NCBI RefSeq assembly: GCF_001642085.1
Contig: NZ_CP014699.1
Location: 1,116,001 to 1,180,000 of the forward strand
Length of the DNA: 64,000 nucleotides
Direction of reading: 5' to 3'
Origin: Streptococcus pantholopis
GTDB taxonomy: Bacteria > Bacillota > Bacilli > Lactobacillales > Streptococcaceae
Both the position numbers and the translations under genes were made by a program. Below are positions 27,066 through 36,175 of this stretch, in pieces (positions within the stretch are counted from its first letter, which is position 1; each line of letters opens with the position of its first letter). Under the pieces are notes generated by a model, which did no database searches, was not told the origin of the DNA, and saw only the letters and a program-made list of their open reading frames with translations.

Positions 27066-27698
27066 TTATTTTGCAAAGAAAATATTTTTGCTTTTTAAAG
27101 CAGCAACTGTCAGTGGCTCAGAATGACCTGAATAGATGAGCACAGACCCGCCATAAGAAAAAATAACATTCTGTATACTCTTCTTTAATTCTAATAGGTC
27201 CCCTCCTGGGAAATGCGTCAATCCTAGCCCTCCTTGATAGATGGTATCACCTGCAATCAGTGCTTTATCCCTAGCAGCATAAAAACTAACTGAATCTGGT
27301 GAATGGCCTGGTGTATGTCTAATATCAAGATAAAACTGCGGATTGTTTTTTAATAGTATACGGTCAGAACCAAAAGGAAGGACATTTTGAACGACTCTGT
27401 CTCCAACACATTGACGGGATAGATTAAAATAAGGATCCAGAAGATAGCTCTGTGCTTTTGGATCTGCATAGGCATTAATCCCCAGTTTTTCTCTTAAAAA
27501 ATCTACAGCTCCAGTATGATCAAAGTGCCCATGTGTCAGCAGTATCTTTTCAATCTGCCACTGCTGCTGCTCAATGACCTGCAGAAGCAGTTCGCCTTGT
27601 GCTCCCGGATCAATGATAAAACCTGACTGACTGATTTCATCAATAACAAAATAGGTATTGACGGTGAAAAAATCAGAGACGGAAATTTTTTGAATCAT
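27066..27698 (-). CDS. MBL-fold metallo-hydrolase (glyoxalase II-like)
   Basis: Product of 210 residues with the metallo-beta-lactamase signature THGHFDHTG (HxHxDH), a second histidine in RHTPGHSPDS, the bridging aspartate in IAGDTIY and a final histidine in YSGHSEP. These bind two metal ions. Length and motifs fit glyoxalase II-like thioesterases. It starts 22 bases after the DsbA-like gene, suggesting a shared thiol-related role. Confidence 0.88.
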   Translation of the reverse strand: MIQKISVSDFFTVNTYFVIDEISQSGFIIDPGAQGELLLQVIEQQQWQIEKILLTHGHFDHTGAVDFLREKLGINAYADPKAQSYLLDPYFNLSRQCVGDRVVQNVLPFGSDRILLKNNPQFYLDIRHTPGHSPDSVSFYAARDKALIAGDTIYQGGLGLTHFPGGDLLELKKSIQNVIFSYGGSVLIYSGHSEPLTVAALKSKNIFFAK

Positions 27699-27720
27699 AA
27701 GACTAACTCTCTTTTAAGCA

Positions 27721-28422
27721 CTAAATACGGCAACCTTCTGGTCCGCATGATAAGTTGTCATCAGATTCGGATTCTGAAAGCTCTTCGAGATAAGCTTGAC
27801 GCAGAGCTGTTTCAAAACTTTCCTGCGATTGTGCTCCGGCAACAGCATAACGATCATCAATGACAAAATAAGGTACTCCAGAGATTCCCAATTGTCTCGC
27901 CTCTTCTTGGTCAGCAAGAACTTGCTCCTTAAAACGCTCCCCTTCTAAAAATGTTTCTACAGTTTCCTGATCGAGACCAACTTGCACAGCAGCTGCTAAA
28001 AGAACTTCATGATCAGCTAGTTCTTTATTATCAGCAAAATAGGCTTGGAAAAGTGCTGACTTCAGTTCCTCTACCTGCTCTTTGCTGCCAGTTTCCTGAA
28101 CAAGCTTTGTTAAACGGTGAGCATCCATTGTATTTGTAAATAAAGTAGAGAGATAATTAAAGCTCAAGCCTTCCTGTCTGCCTAAGGCAGAAATCTGCTC
28201 GATTCGCTGACTTGCTTGCTCATAAGAAATACCATATTTTTGAGCAAAACGCTTTTGAGTAGGTCCAACTGATTGCACAGGTGCATAAGGATCCAGCTGG
28301 AATGCTTTCATCTCAAAGCTCACAATATTCTCCAGTCCCAGCTTGTTAATCGCTTTTTTTAAGCGTGTTTCGCCGATATAGCAATACGGGCAAGCATAAT
28401 CAGACCAATACGTAATTTTCAT
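27721..28422 (-). CDS. DsbA/FrnE-family thiol oxidoreductase with C-terminal CGPEGC tail
   Basis: Product of 233 residues, thioredoxin fold with helical insertion. The active-site-like CPYC lies in WSDYACPYCYIGE, and cis-proline in GVSGVPYFVID-like GISGVPYFVIDD. The very C-terminus carries a separate cysteine pair, SCGPEGCRI. No signal peptide, so it acts in the cytosol. I start at the ATG at 28422 behind GGAGGA. Divergent from a TetR gene whose twin operators lie between them, so it is probably its main target. The paralogue at 36326 lacks the tail, which is encoded there as a separate peptide. Confidence 0.88.
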   Translation of the reverse strand: MKITYWSDYACPYCYIGETRLKKAINKLGLENIVSFEMKAFQLDPYAPVQSVGPTQKRFAQKYGISYEQASQRIEQISALGRQEGLSFNYLSTLFTNTMDAHRLTKLVQETGSKEQVEELKSALFQAYFADNKELADHEVLLAAAVQVGLDQETVETFLEGERFKEQVLADQEEARQLGISGVPYFVIDDRYAVAGAQSQESFETALRQAYLEELSESESDDNLSCGPEGCRI

Positions 28423-28442
28423 AAGAATCAATCCTCCCAGTA

Positions 28443-28496
28443 ATAGAACGTGTTCTATTTCTTTTTCTTGCTATTATAGAACATGTTCGATATAAT
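28443..28496. promoter_or_regulatory. Twin TetR operators and tetR promoter
   Basis: Two near-identical palindromes: ATAGAACGTGTTCTAT (28443-28458, perfect) and ATAGAACATGTTCGAT (28476-28491, one mismatch). A sigma-A promoter for tetR, TTGCTA (28468-28473), 17 bases, TATAAT (28491-28496), encloses the second palindrome, as in classical autorepression. The first sits next to the DsbA-like gene start. Confidence 0.75.
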
Positions 28497-28524
28497 GTCA
28501 ATAAAAAATATCAAGGAGAAAATA

Positions 28525-29136
28525 ATGCCTGCTGGACGACCTTCGAAGCAAACAAACAAGAAAAATAAGGACAGCCGTTCACATCTGGTTGCAGCTGCTT
28601 TAGAACTGATTAAAAAGGGAGAACCCCTTAATGTTCGTACTGTCTGCAGTCGATCCGGCTTGTCAACTGGAACTTTCTACTATTATTTTCAGGACAAAGA
28701 TGACTTACTGGGCTACTGTCTTACCCAGTCTCTTACCAGCAGACCAGTCGAATTCCGTAATGATCACCCTCTAAGTCAACAAATTTTCACTGTTTATTTG
28801 CCCTTACTGCAGCAATATCAAGATTTAGGCAAACCAGTTATGCGGCAGTTTTATACAGGGAGCAACAGTTCATTGGCGCGCTATATGGGAGAAACAAAGG
28901 GACAGTTTTTAGAAGGGACAGTCATGTTTGATTCTCAAGAGCTCATAAAAAAAGCAATCCAAACCGGAATGCTGAGCGAAACAACAGATAGCTATAAATT
29001 AAGTGCAGACATCTGTATTTTAATCAAAGGCAGCGTTTTCGACTGGTGCTTGTCTGATTATAAAGATACGATTATCCCCACAGCTAAACGTTTACTGAAA
29101 AACTATTTAACCGCTTTTTCTTCCCAATCGGTATAA
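28525..29136 (+). CDS. TetR-family repressor
   Basis: Product of 203 residues. Starts with AGRPSKQTNKK, then the TetR helix-turn-helix: LELIKKGEPLNVRTVCSRSG (quoted in part: NVRTVCSRSGLSTGTFYYYF) with the GTFYYYFQDKDDLL motif. The ligand domain is diverse. ATG at 28525 follows AAGGAG. Divergent from the DsbA-like/metallo-hydrolase operon and autoregulated to judge by the operators. It overlaps the convergent HxlR gene by 34 bases. Confidence 0.92.
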   Translation: MPAGRPSKQTNKKNKDSRSHLVAAALELIKKGEPLNVRTVCSRSGLSTGTFYYYFQDKDDLLGYCLTQSLTSRPVEFRNDHPLSQQIFTVYLPLLQQYQDLGKPVMRQFYTGSNSSLARYMGETKGQFLEGTVMFDSQELIKKAIQTGMLSETTDSYKLSADICILIKGSVFDWCLSDYKDTIIPTAKRLLKNYLTAFSSQSV

Positions 29137-29459
29137 GTACGCCCCCATTGACAAATTTGCCGAAGTAAGGGAATGAGTTCTTCTCCTACCTCCGACAGAC
29201 TGTATTCAACTTTTGGGGGAACCTGAGCATACTCTTGACGGATAATCAATCCGTCTTTTTCTAATTCTTTCAGCCGGCTTGAAAGCATCTTATGGGTAAC
29301 TGTCCCAAGTGCTTTTTTTATTTCGCCGTAGCGCATGACGCCATATTCTGACAGCCAAAAAAGGATATGCATTTTCCATCTGCCGCTAATAAGTGATAAA
29401 GCACGGTTAAAAGGGCCCATATTGATATTTTTTTCAATAGCTTCATTGTTTTTTAACAT
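29103..29459 (-). CDS. HxlR-family transcriptional regulator
   Basis: Product of 118 residues, single winged helix: RALSLISGRWKMHILFWL, MRYGEIKKALG, THKMLSSRLKELEKDGLI, YSLSEVGEELIP. HxlR proteins often sense electrophiles or oxidants through a cysteine; here the only cysteine is in RQICQWG near the C-terminus. It is divergent from the Old Yellow Enzyme gene, its likely target. Its 3' end overlaps tetR in convergent orientation. Confidence 0.9.
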   Translation of the reverse strand: MLKNNEAIEKNINMGPFNRALSLISGRWKMHILFWLSEYGVMRYGEIKKALGTVTHKMLSSRLKELEKDGLIIRQEYAQVPPKVEYSLSEVGEELIPLLRQICQWGRTYTDWEEKAVK

Positions 29460-29477
29460 AACACTCTCCTTTATGAT

Positions 29478-29520
29478 AGTATCTACCTTTTTTGTGCGTT
29501 CTTGTCAAAAAGATAGGTAT
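29478..29520. promoter_or_regulatory. Imperfect inverted repeat between hxlR and the OYE gene
   Basis: GTATCTACCTTTTT and AAAAAGATAGGTATG face each other around 15 bases with two mismatches. Candidate HxlR operator controlling both divergent genes. Confidence 0.45.
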
Positions 29521-29560
29521 GCTTTAAAATTAAGATATCAAAAATAGAAGGAGAAAGCAA

Positions 29561-30747
29561 ATGCCTCAATATGATTTTTTACAGACCTATACTTTAAAAA
29601 ACGGAGCAACCCTCAAAAACCGTGTAGCTATGGCACCTATGACAACAAAGTCCAGTTATTATAATGGTGCACTCACTGACGATGAGATTCGCTATTATAG
29701 CATGCGCAGCGGCGCGGCGGGGTCGGCATGCTGATTACGGGAGCCTTCAGTGTTCATCCTTTAGGAAAGGGTTTTGAAGGCGGTCCGGCAGTTTGGAATG
29801 ATGCATACCTTTCTCAGCTACAGCGTCTGGCCAGTGCGATTAAAATCAATGGCACTAAAGCCATTATACAGCTCTTTCATGCCGGACGAAAATCTACTAC
29901 AGCCATCTTAAGAGGGGAGCAGCCGGTTTCTGCTTCTGCTGTTGCTGCTGAATGGCCTCCAAATTCTGAAGAACCTCGGCCGCTATCTGAAAATGAAATT
30001 GACGAAATTATTCAGGATTTTGCTAAAGCAACAAGACGAGCCATCCAAGCTGGTTTTGACGGTGTGGAAATCCACGGGGCCAATACTTATCTTATTCAGC
30101 AATTCTTTTCTCCGCACTCCAACCGCCGGACAGACAGCTGGGGCGGCAGCCGCAGAGAGCGGATGCGCTTTGCTAAAGAAATATTAAAGGCAGTTAAAAC
30201 TGTTATTTCAGAATATGCAAAAACAGATTTTATTCTTGGCTACCGTTTGTCTCCAGAAGAACTGGAAACTCCAGGAATTCGTTTAGAAGACAGTCTTGAT
30301 TTTGTGGAACACATTCAAAAGGATATCGATTATCTTCACCTCTCCATCGGAAGCTATAACCGTACCAGTTTAAATAATAAGAACGATACTGTACCCTTAG
30401 TCAGCCATTTTAAAAAAGTGCTTAATCCGTCTGTGCCTCTCATTACAGTTGGCACAATCAAATCCCCTGCAGATGCCCAAGCCGCTATGGCATTAGGAGC
30501 AGATTTTATTGCACTAGGCCGTTCTTTAATCAATGAACCCAAATGGGTGCAAAAAGTTGAAACAAACAGTGAAAAATCAATCCGTTATCAATTAAACCCT
30601 GTAGATATGGACGATTTAGCTATCCCTGCCGGAATGCAGGACTACCTTCTAACGACCTATAAAGACGCCATTGACTTTACCACTAATACTGTTAAACAGG
30701 AATTCGGTCAACAAATGGCTCCCATGGAAGGCTATAAAAAACAGTAA
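29561..30747 (+). pseudogene. Old Yellow Enzyme-type flavin oxidoreductase, frameshifted
   Basis: The natural start is the ATG at 29561 behind AAGGAG (MPQYDFLQTYTLKNGATL, then NRVAMAPMTT, the FMN-binding start). The frame runs into a TGA after SMRSGAAGSAC at about 29726. The other frame carries on from GVGMLITGAFSV to the normal end, with HAGRKST, DGVEIHGANTYLIQQFFSP (HGAN active site) and LGRSLINEPKWV. A one-base shift in the GC-rich stretch GCGGCGCGGCGGGG (about 29709-29722) explains it. Without the first 56 residues the barrel cannot close, so unless this is a sequencing error the gene is inactive. Confidence 0.85.
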
Positions 30748-30759
30748 AAGAGGGTAATT

Positions 30760-30981
30760 ATGATTGATATTTATTATTTAGATGACTATAAGTTAAAACA
30801 CCATCTGCATTATAATAGTGAAGATTTATTTGTACAAGAGATGGTTGCCATGTGGCCGCCCTTTCAGGATCATTTCAAAGTGACCAAAGTTCTTTATCAA
30901 AATCAAGAAATCTCCTATCACGGACAGTTAGGCAATTTGTATCATTTTATGCTGCCGTTTTTAAAAAATAAGCAAGGCTAA
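30760..30981 (+). CDS. Small DUF4649-type protein
   Basis: Product of 73 residues, acidic-hydrophobic, no membrane helix: IDIYYLDDYKLKHHLHYNS, MWPPFQDHFKVTKVLYQNQE, GQLGNLYHFMLPFL. The pattern (strand, helix, strand VTKVLYQNQEISYHG, helix) matches another small protein here at 41247. Follows the flavin oxidoreductase by 12 bases with AGAGGGT. Function unknown. Confidence 0.7.
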   Translation: MIDIYYLDDYKLKHHLHYNSEDLFVQEMVAMWPPFQDHFKVTKVLYQNQEISYHGQLGNLYHFMLPFLKNKQG

Positions 30982-30999
30982 AACTTTTTAAGGCTAATT

Positions 31000-31388
31000 C
31001 TTAATACTTGAGGCAGCATATAAATTCAAAGAAAAAGATGCAATACTTGCTGCTGTTTAAACCGTTTTTGTGAAGATGCAGTCCGCGCAAAAATTGATGC
31101 CAAATTCTGTCAGCCAGATCAGGACGTGTCCTTTTTATGAAAGACGGCCGTCTGCAAGATGAACTGCAGTTAAGTAAAAATGACAGCAATAAGCTTCTTA
31201 AAATTCAAACAGCTATCAATAGATTGTAACTTCAGAAATGTAATCTCATTTTTTAAAAAAGTGACGATCGTCTTTCAAGAGCCTTTCACTTAACCATTCT
31301 GTAAAAAGAAGGGGCAGGACAACAATCAACAGACCGTAAGAAATCTGACTTGCCCTGCTCCTCTTTTTTTCATTGACAGGTCTCTAGC
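31000..31388. other. Intergenic stretch with a decayed reading frame and a hairpin
   Basis: No intact gene. On the plus strand three short frames with protein-like composition follow each other (YKFKEKDAILAAV; VRAKIDAKFCQPDQDVSF; MKDGRLQDELQLSKND ending at 31229), suggesting an old gene broken by frameshifts. At 31308-31370 GGGGCAGG and CCCTGCTCC flank a loop and are followed by seven T, a probable plus-strand terminator. Confidence 0.35.
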
Positions 31389-31559
31389 TTACACAAGATT
31401 ATAACCTGCTTCTTTTAAAATCTTTTGGGCGTTTTCTGCCTCATCTGATTTAATAAGTATATAATCGGTCTTAAAAGTCGACAGCGCAGAAATACTGATG
31501 CCCTCATCTGCTAACAGTCCGGAAAGCCGTGATAAGACCTCAATCCTTTTTAGCAAAAG
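31389..31559 (-). pseudogene. C-terminal fragment of an ACT-domain protein
   Basis: The last 56 codons encode RLSGLLADEGISISALSTFK, then TDYILIKSDEAENAQKIL and EAGYNLV, the typical end of small CASTOR-like ACT-domain proteins (usually about 130 residues). The frame upstream runs into AraC sequence in another frame and shows no homology, so the N-terminal half has been lost. Confidence 0.65.
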
Positions 31560-31629
31560 GAATGATAAAAAACACAGACAGTAAACCAAACCAAATATAA
31601 CGACACAGACTGAACAAGATAAATGCCTT

Positions 31630-32685
31630 TTATTTAAAACGATTGCGGTAGTCTTTCGGTGTCTGCCGGAAAACTGACTTAAACACCTTGTCAAAATAGC
31701 TGCGGCTGCTAAATCCGGTTTTTCTAGCGATATCATCAATGCTGTCATCGCTTCCTCTGAGAAAATAACAGGCCTGATTAAGGCGGAATTCTTTGACAAT
31801 ATCAGTAAAACGATGATGGACATACTGTTTCAGAAAACGCATCATAGAACGTTCCGTATAGCCAAAGTGGGAAGCAAGATCCGACAAACTGATACGGTGG
31901 CTGTAATTCTCTTGAATAAAGCGCAAAATTTCCGATATATTGGGGGCACCAGCTGATTTTGACTTTATTTTAGCGTCCAGTTTATCTTGGTAAAGTCTAG
32001 TGAGATGCAATAACAGTGAAGTCATATAGGACACCATTATCATATCATAGTAGGGTTCTTTCAAGATGAACTCCTCAATAATACGGTAAAGACAGGCTAT
32101 AACATTTTTATCTTTTAAGTGAAAAATTTCAAAATGGCTTTTAGAGGTGTTTGCATAGAGGGAATTCGTATAAAAGAAAGCCATAAAGTCTGTTTCCTTA
32201 AACAGATCCATGAAGTTTCCCATAATAAGCTCCCGTCTGATGAGGAGGTTAAAAATAATGCTCTTTTCATCGGGGATAATGAGCTTATGAACAGACTGAA
32301 GATTTAACAGACACAAATCACCAGCTTGAAGTGTGACTACTGTGCCGTTAATATCTGTTACTGCCGATCCTTGATAAACATAAACCATCTCAAAAAAATC
32401 ATGACTATGATAAAGACTTTCCCGATAGTGTATTCCTTGCTTTTGATCTTCTTGATTAATCATTTCAAGTTTGATAGCTATATGAGTTCCGGATGTGAAT
32501 TCAATGTCCTGATAAAGGGGAAGATAGACATCTGATGTATTAAAATACTTTAAAATAGCCTGTAGTTCTTTATTATCAGGATGAATTTCAAGATTAGTCA
32601 GGTAAGAATTAACATTATGCTTAGAAAGATAGGTGTTTGTTTTCTCAGCAACAACCATCTCATCAATAATCTGCGAATGAATCAT
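31630..32685 (-). CDS. AraC-family regulator with cupin sensor domain
   Basis: Product of 351 residues. N-terminal cupin (about 90-170): HSHDFFEMVYVYQGSAV, LQAGDLCLLNLQSVHKL. C-terminal pair of AraC helix-turn-helices: ISLSDLASHFGYTERSMMRF and SIDDIARKTGFSSRSYFDKV followed by FKSVFRQTPKDYR. Such proteins respond to sugars. It is divergent from the GH106-like glycosidase, so it most likely activates that gene in response to a rhamnose-containing ligand (inference). Confidence 0.9.
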   Translation of the reverse strand: MIHSQIIDEMVVAEKTNTYLSKHNVNSYLTNLEIHPDNKELQAILKYFNTSDVYLPLYQDIEFTSGTHIAIKLEMINQEDQKQGIHYRESLYHSHDFFEMVYVYQGSAVTDINGTVVTLQAGDLCLLNLQSVHKLIIPDEKSIIFNLLIRRELIMGNFMDLFKETDFMAFFYTNSLYANTSKSHFEIFHLKDKNVIACLYRIIEEFILKEPYYDMIMVSYMTSLLLHLTRLYQDKLDAKIKSKSAGAPNISEILRFIQENYSHRISLSDLASHFGYTERSMMRFLKQYVHHRFTDIVKEFRLNQACYFLRGSDDSIDDIARKTGFSSRSYFDKVFKSVFRQTPKDYRNRFK

Positions 32686-32818
32686 ATAGCCACAACTCCT
32701 TTATAAAAATTATAAAGCTTTTATGAGAAGCTGTCATTTTTTTACATAAATCTTGTCTGTTTTTTAGATAGCTTTTTAGGACGTATTCTTTTAAAATTGT
32801 AAGCGAATACAACTGTAG

Positions 32819-33006
32819 CAAACACGCCATAAAAGAGGAAATAAATATACCGTGTTTGCTTTGCTCTTTTGACGGGCTTTGTATCTTGTGAATTGAACAC
32901 GCCCTAAGAGCTGTGCAAAAAAGATAGTCCTCCCTTGAGTCTTTAGTGACTCAGCAGTCAGGCTCCTATTTTTGCTTTGCTCTTTTGACGGGCTTTGTAT
33001 CTTGTG
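32819..33006 (+). repeat. Dispersed hairpin repeat, copy C (glycosidase leader), two units
   Basis: Unit C1 (32891-33006): AATTGAACACGCCCTAAGAGC opens it (cited as ACGCCCTAAGAGC) and GCTCTTTTGACGGGC then TTTGTATCTTG closes it; inner pairs are AAAAAAGATAG/CTATTTTT and TGAGTC/GACTCA. Here the arm is GCCC/GGGC where copies B and E have GGCC/GGCC, so pairing is preserved. A shorter unit C2 (32819-32890) precedes it. It ends 7 bases before the AAAGGAG of the glycosidase gene. Confidence 0.7.
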
Positions 33007-33026
33007 ATGTGATAAAGGAGATTATA

Positions 33027-36000
33027 ATGAATTGGAAAAAAATACCTCAACTGTGGCTAATTGGTTTTACACTTCTCTTGTCTTTTCATATTGGGACGAT
33101 TGAGACTGCAAACGCACAAAGCAAAGAGGAACTGACAGAAAACTTTCAAACACCGAGTGCAGACAACAAACCTTTAACGCGCTGGTGGGTTCCTGGGACA
33201 CAGTTAACAAAGGAGGAAATAAAAAAAGAAATCGAATCTATGGCTAAAGCAGGCTATGGCGGTGCTGAGGTTGTCCCTGTCTCTACAGAAGGCGGAGATG
33301 GTGAAGGCAGTATTGACTGGGGTGATGATGCTTGGAAAGATTTAACATCATATATGTTAAAGATAGCTGGAGAAAACAATTTTACCATAGACTTTACAAT
33401 GACGCCTGCTTGGCCGCTGGCTTTGCCAACAGTCACCGATATCAATGATCCTTCACAGGGAGCTCAGATGGAGCTGGATGGAGCGCATACTGATGGGATT
33501 ACAAAGAAAAAACCTTTCAAAGGAGAACTTCCAACCTCAAAAGAGGTCAAAGAAGACCTAAAAGGAACTGACATCAAACCGACTCTAGTAGCTGTAACTG
33601 TTGCTAAATACTCAGATAAAAAGAAAAAAATACTTGATTTTGATTCTGTAGAAACACTGGATTTATCGAAGGATATTACACAGACCGATAAAGGTTACAC
33701 CGCTTCTTTTACACCCAAGGATGATGGCGAATATGTCCTCTTTGCATGGTATCAGCACCCTTCAGCCAACACAAAATACGGTAACAACCAAATCGATCAT
33801 TTCAGTAAAAGCGGGACGCAGCAAATTATTGATTATTGGGAAAATAATCTACTGCCTGCTTACGGTGAAGACACTGAAAACATTCGCTCACTCTTTATCG
33901 ACTCTCTGGAGTTTGAAACGCATTTAGACTGGACTTACGGCGTTCTTGAGGGTTTTCAGGCAAAAAAGAACTATAATCTGGCTGCTTACCTTCCTGCGCT
34001 ATACGATACAGATGCTGTTGGCAATTACATGGGAGAGCCTGAACCTGACTTCACTTTTAACAAAAATACTGAGGCAGTCAAAAATGATTTTAAAGCATAC
34101 ATGACAGAACTCTACATTACTAACCATATCCAGCCTTTAAAGGATTTTGCCCAAAAATACGGTTTAAGCCTGCGTTACCAAACATCTTATGGCAAAAATT
34201 TGGAGACGGCACAAACAGCCCTTTATCCGGATATTCCAGAAACAGAGACACTTTACGGCAGTGATTTTCTTGATTTTTATCGGCTGCAGGCGGGCGCTGT
34301 ACATATTACTGGTAAAACAATTTATTCGATAGAATCAGCAGCTGAATGGACCGAGCAGTGGAATGACAAAGATTCTAAGACCGGAGAGTATAATACACGC
34401 GGAAACGGCCTGAAAAACTCCGGTAATTATGAGCAGACTTTCCAAAACCATATCTGGCATGATCAACGTGCTTTTGCTGCAGGGGTTAATCAAGTTGTTT
34501 TTCATGGCTACGCCTATAATGGTCAATACGATGGAGACGGCAGTGAAAACGGCTATAACAAAGATGTACAGTGGCCGGGATTTGATGGTTTTGGTCCTTC
34601 AAGCTGGTCTAATTCCTGGGGAGAACGGCAGCCGAATTGGATATATGCTGGGACTTACTTAGATTTTATTACACGCAATCAGTATGTCCTGCGTCAAGGT
34701 CAAGCTAAGGTAGACTTAGCTATCTATGACCACAGCTACTATGAAACAATCGATTTTATTGGTTCTAAAAAGATTTTTAACAGTAAGAAATTAGAACAAA
34801 ATGGCTATAGCTACGATTTCTTGAGTCCTTCAGCCTTTGAACTTGACAATATGACTGTCAGCAACAAGCGTTTGGATGCCAGCGGAGCCTCCTACAAGGC
34901 TCTTATTCTTAACAATCAGAAAGAATTGACAAAAGCTGCAGCAGAAAAAATCTTAGCTTACGCCCGCGATGGTCTGCCAATTATCATTATTGGCGAAAAG
35001 GCCAATCGTTCAGCTTATTATAAGGACGGCAGCGTCAAGAAATTGATGGCAGATCTTCAAAAAGAAAAGAGTGTTGTTTCAGTTGATAAGATCGGCGATC
35101 TTGTATCCAGTCTTAAGGAAAACGATATTATAGCAGATGCCAGCTACTCAGCTAAATTATTAGCCAAGCACCGCAGCGAAGATAATATTGAATACTATTA
35201 TCTTTATAATTACGGCGATAACGACAGCTTTCGCGATGTCGCTGAAACCAAACGGCTTCAAACTAAAGTAACTTTGCAAGGGCAAGGCCGTCCCTACCTT
35301 TTAAACGCTTGGACTGGACAAATTACTCCGATTGCCGAGTACAGCAAAAAAGAATCTTCCGTAACAGTCAGTGTTGATATAGCAGCTAATGATTCGATTA
35401 TTATAGCTTTGCTTAAGGATGAAACTGCTAACCCAATCAGCAGTAAGAATGTAGAAGAGGTTGCTTACAACAGTAGCAACCAGCTGATTGTTAAGGGCAG
35501 CAAATCAGGTGAAGTCACTATAGATGGTCAAACCCAGACAGTCGAATTAGAAAAAGCCGAAAAATCTCAGAATCTGACTAAATGGGATTTGACTGTTGAG
35601 AGCTGGACAAAAGGAAAAACACCTTCAGAATCAGCTCTTACAACTATTAAAGTCGGAGAATTGGATAAACTTCAGTCTTGGGATAAGATCAAAAAACTCA
35701 AAGATGTATCGGGCGTTGGAACTTATAAAACGACGGTGACTTTGAATAAGGGCTGGGCCGAACATCAAGGAGCCGTCCTTGAATACGGACATATCAGAGA
35801 TGCTTTTGAAATAAAGGTCAACGGCCAGACTGTGCAAACCAGTCAGACCGAAACTCAAGTTGATGTCGGTCCTTACTTAAAGTCTGGAGAAAATACAATT
35901 GAAATTACTGTAGCAACTTCTCTGCTTAACGCTATTTTAAAAGAAAATACAGATGATTTAAGAGATAGAGCTTCATATGGCTTGACAGAAACCATCACTC

Positions 36001-36035
36001 TTTCTCCTTACAGTTATCAGATAATCACGGAATAA
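33027..36035 (+). CDS. Secreted GH106-like alpha-L-rhamnosidase
   Basis: Product of 1002 residues starting at the ATG at 33027 (AAAGGAG); the longer frame from 32946 runs into the repeat. Sec signal peptide: NWKKIPQLWLIGFTLLLSF, cleavage probably after TANA. Early block TRWWVPGTQLTKEEIKKEIE and GYGGAEVVPV fit GH106/Glyco_hydro_106 proteins. Then a long barrel region (RSLFIDSLEFETHLDWTYG; GVNQVVFHGYAYNG) and a C-terminal jelly-roll (KINGQ-like IKVNGQTVQ). No LPXTG, so it is probably released. The expected reaction is hydrolysis of terminal alpha-L-rhamnose. Catalytic glutamates were not assigned. Divergent AraC regulator. Confidence 0.75.
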   Translation: MNWKKIPQLWLIGFTLLLSFHIGTIETANAQSKEELTENFQTPSADNKPLTRWWVPGTQLTKEEIKKEIESMAKAGYGGAEVVPVSTEGGDGEGSIDWGDDAWKDLTSYMLKIAGENNFTIDFTMTPAWPLALPTVTDINDPSQGAQMELDGAHTDGITKKKPFKGELPTSKEVKEDLKGTDIKPTLVAVTVAKYSDKKKKILDFDSVETLDLSKDITQTDKGYTASFTPKDDGEYVLFAWYQHPSANTKYGNNQIDHFSKSGTQQIIDYWENNLLPAYGEDTENIRSLFIDSLEFETHLDWTYGVLEGFQAKKNYNLAAYLPALYDTDAVGNYMGEPEPDFTFNKNTEAVKNDFKAYMTELYITNHIQPLKDFAQKYGLSLRYQTSYGKNLETAQTALYPDIPETETLYGSDFLDFYRLQAGAVHITGKTIYSIESAAEWTEQWNDKDSKTGEYNTRGNGLKNSGNYEQTFQNHIWHDQRAFAAGVNQVVFHGYAYNGQYDGDGSENGYNKDVQWPGFDGFGPSSWSNSWGERQPNWIYAGTYLDFITRNQYVLRQGQAKVDLAIYDHSYYETIDFIGSKKIFNSKKLEQNGYSYDFLSPSAFELDNMTVSNKRLDASGASYKALILNNQKELTKAAAEKILAYARDGLPIIIIGEKANRSAYYKDGSVKKLMADLQKEKSVVSVDKIGDLVSSLKENDIIADASYSAKLLAKHRSEDNIEYYYLYNYGDNDSFRDVAETKRLQTKVTLQGQGRPYLLNAWTGQITPIAEYSKKESSVTVSVDIAANDSIIIALLKDETANPISSKNVEEVAYNSSNQLIVKGSKSGEVTIDGQTQTVELEKAEKSQNLTKWDLTVESWTKGKTPSESALTTIKVGELDKLQSWDKIKKLKDVSGVGTYKTTVTLNKGWAEHQGAVLEYGHIRDAFEIKVNGQTVQTSQTETQVDVGPYLKSGENTIEITVATSLLNAILKENTDDLRDRASYGLTETITLSPYSYQIITE

Positions 36036-36106
36036 AGAACTCAGGCCTGATTGGTGCTGCTAACCACAGACAGTGTTTTCCAAAGGATTTTTTGAGAACA
36101 GTTAAA

Positions 36107-36151
36107 AACCCCCTTATACTTTGAATATCATCATCAAAGTATAAGGGGGTT
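36107..36151. terminator. Perfect 18-bp hairpin after the glycosidase gene
   Basis: AACCCCCTTATACTTTGA (36107-36124) and its exact complement (36134-36151) around nine bases. It lies between convergent genes and probably stops both. Confidence 0.75.
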
Positions 36152-36175
36152 AACTATTTAAATAAGAAAAGACAG

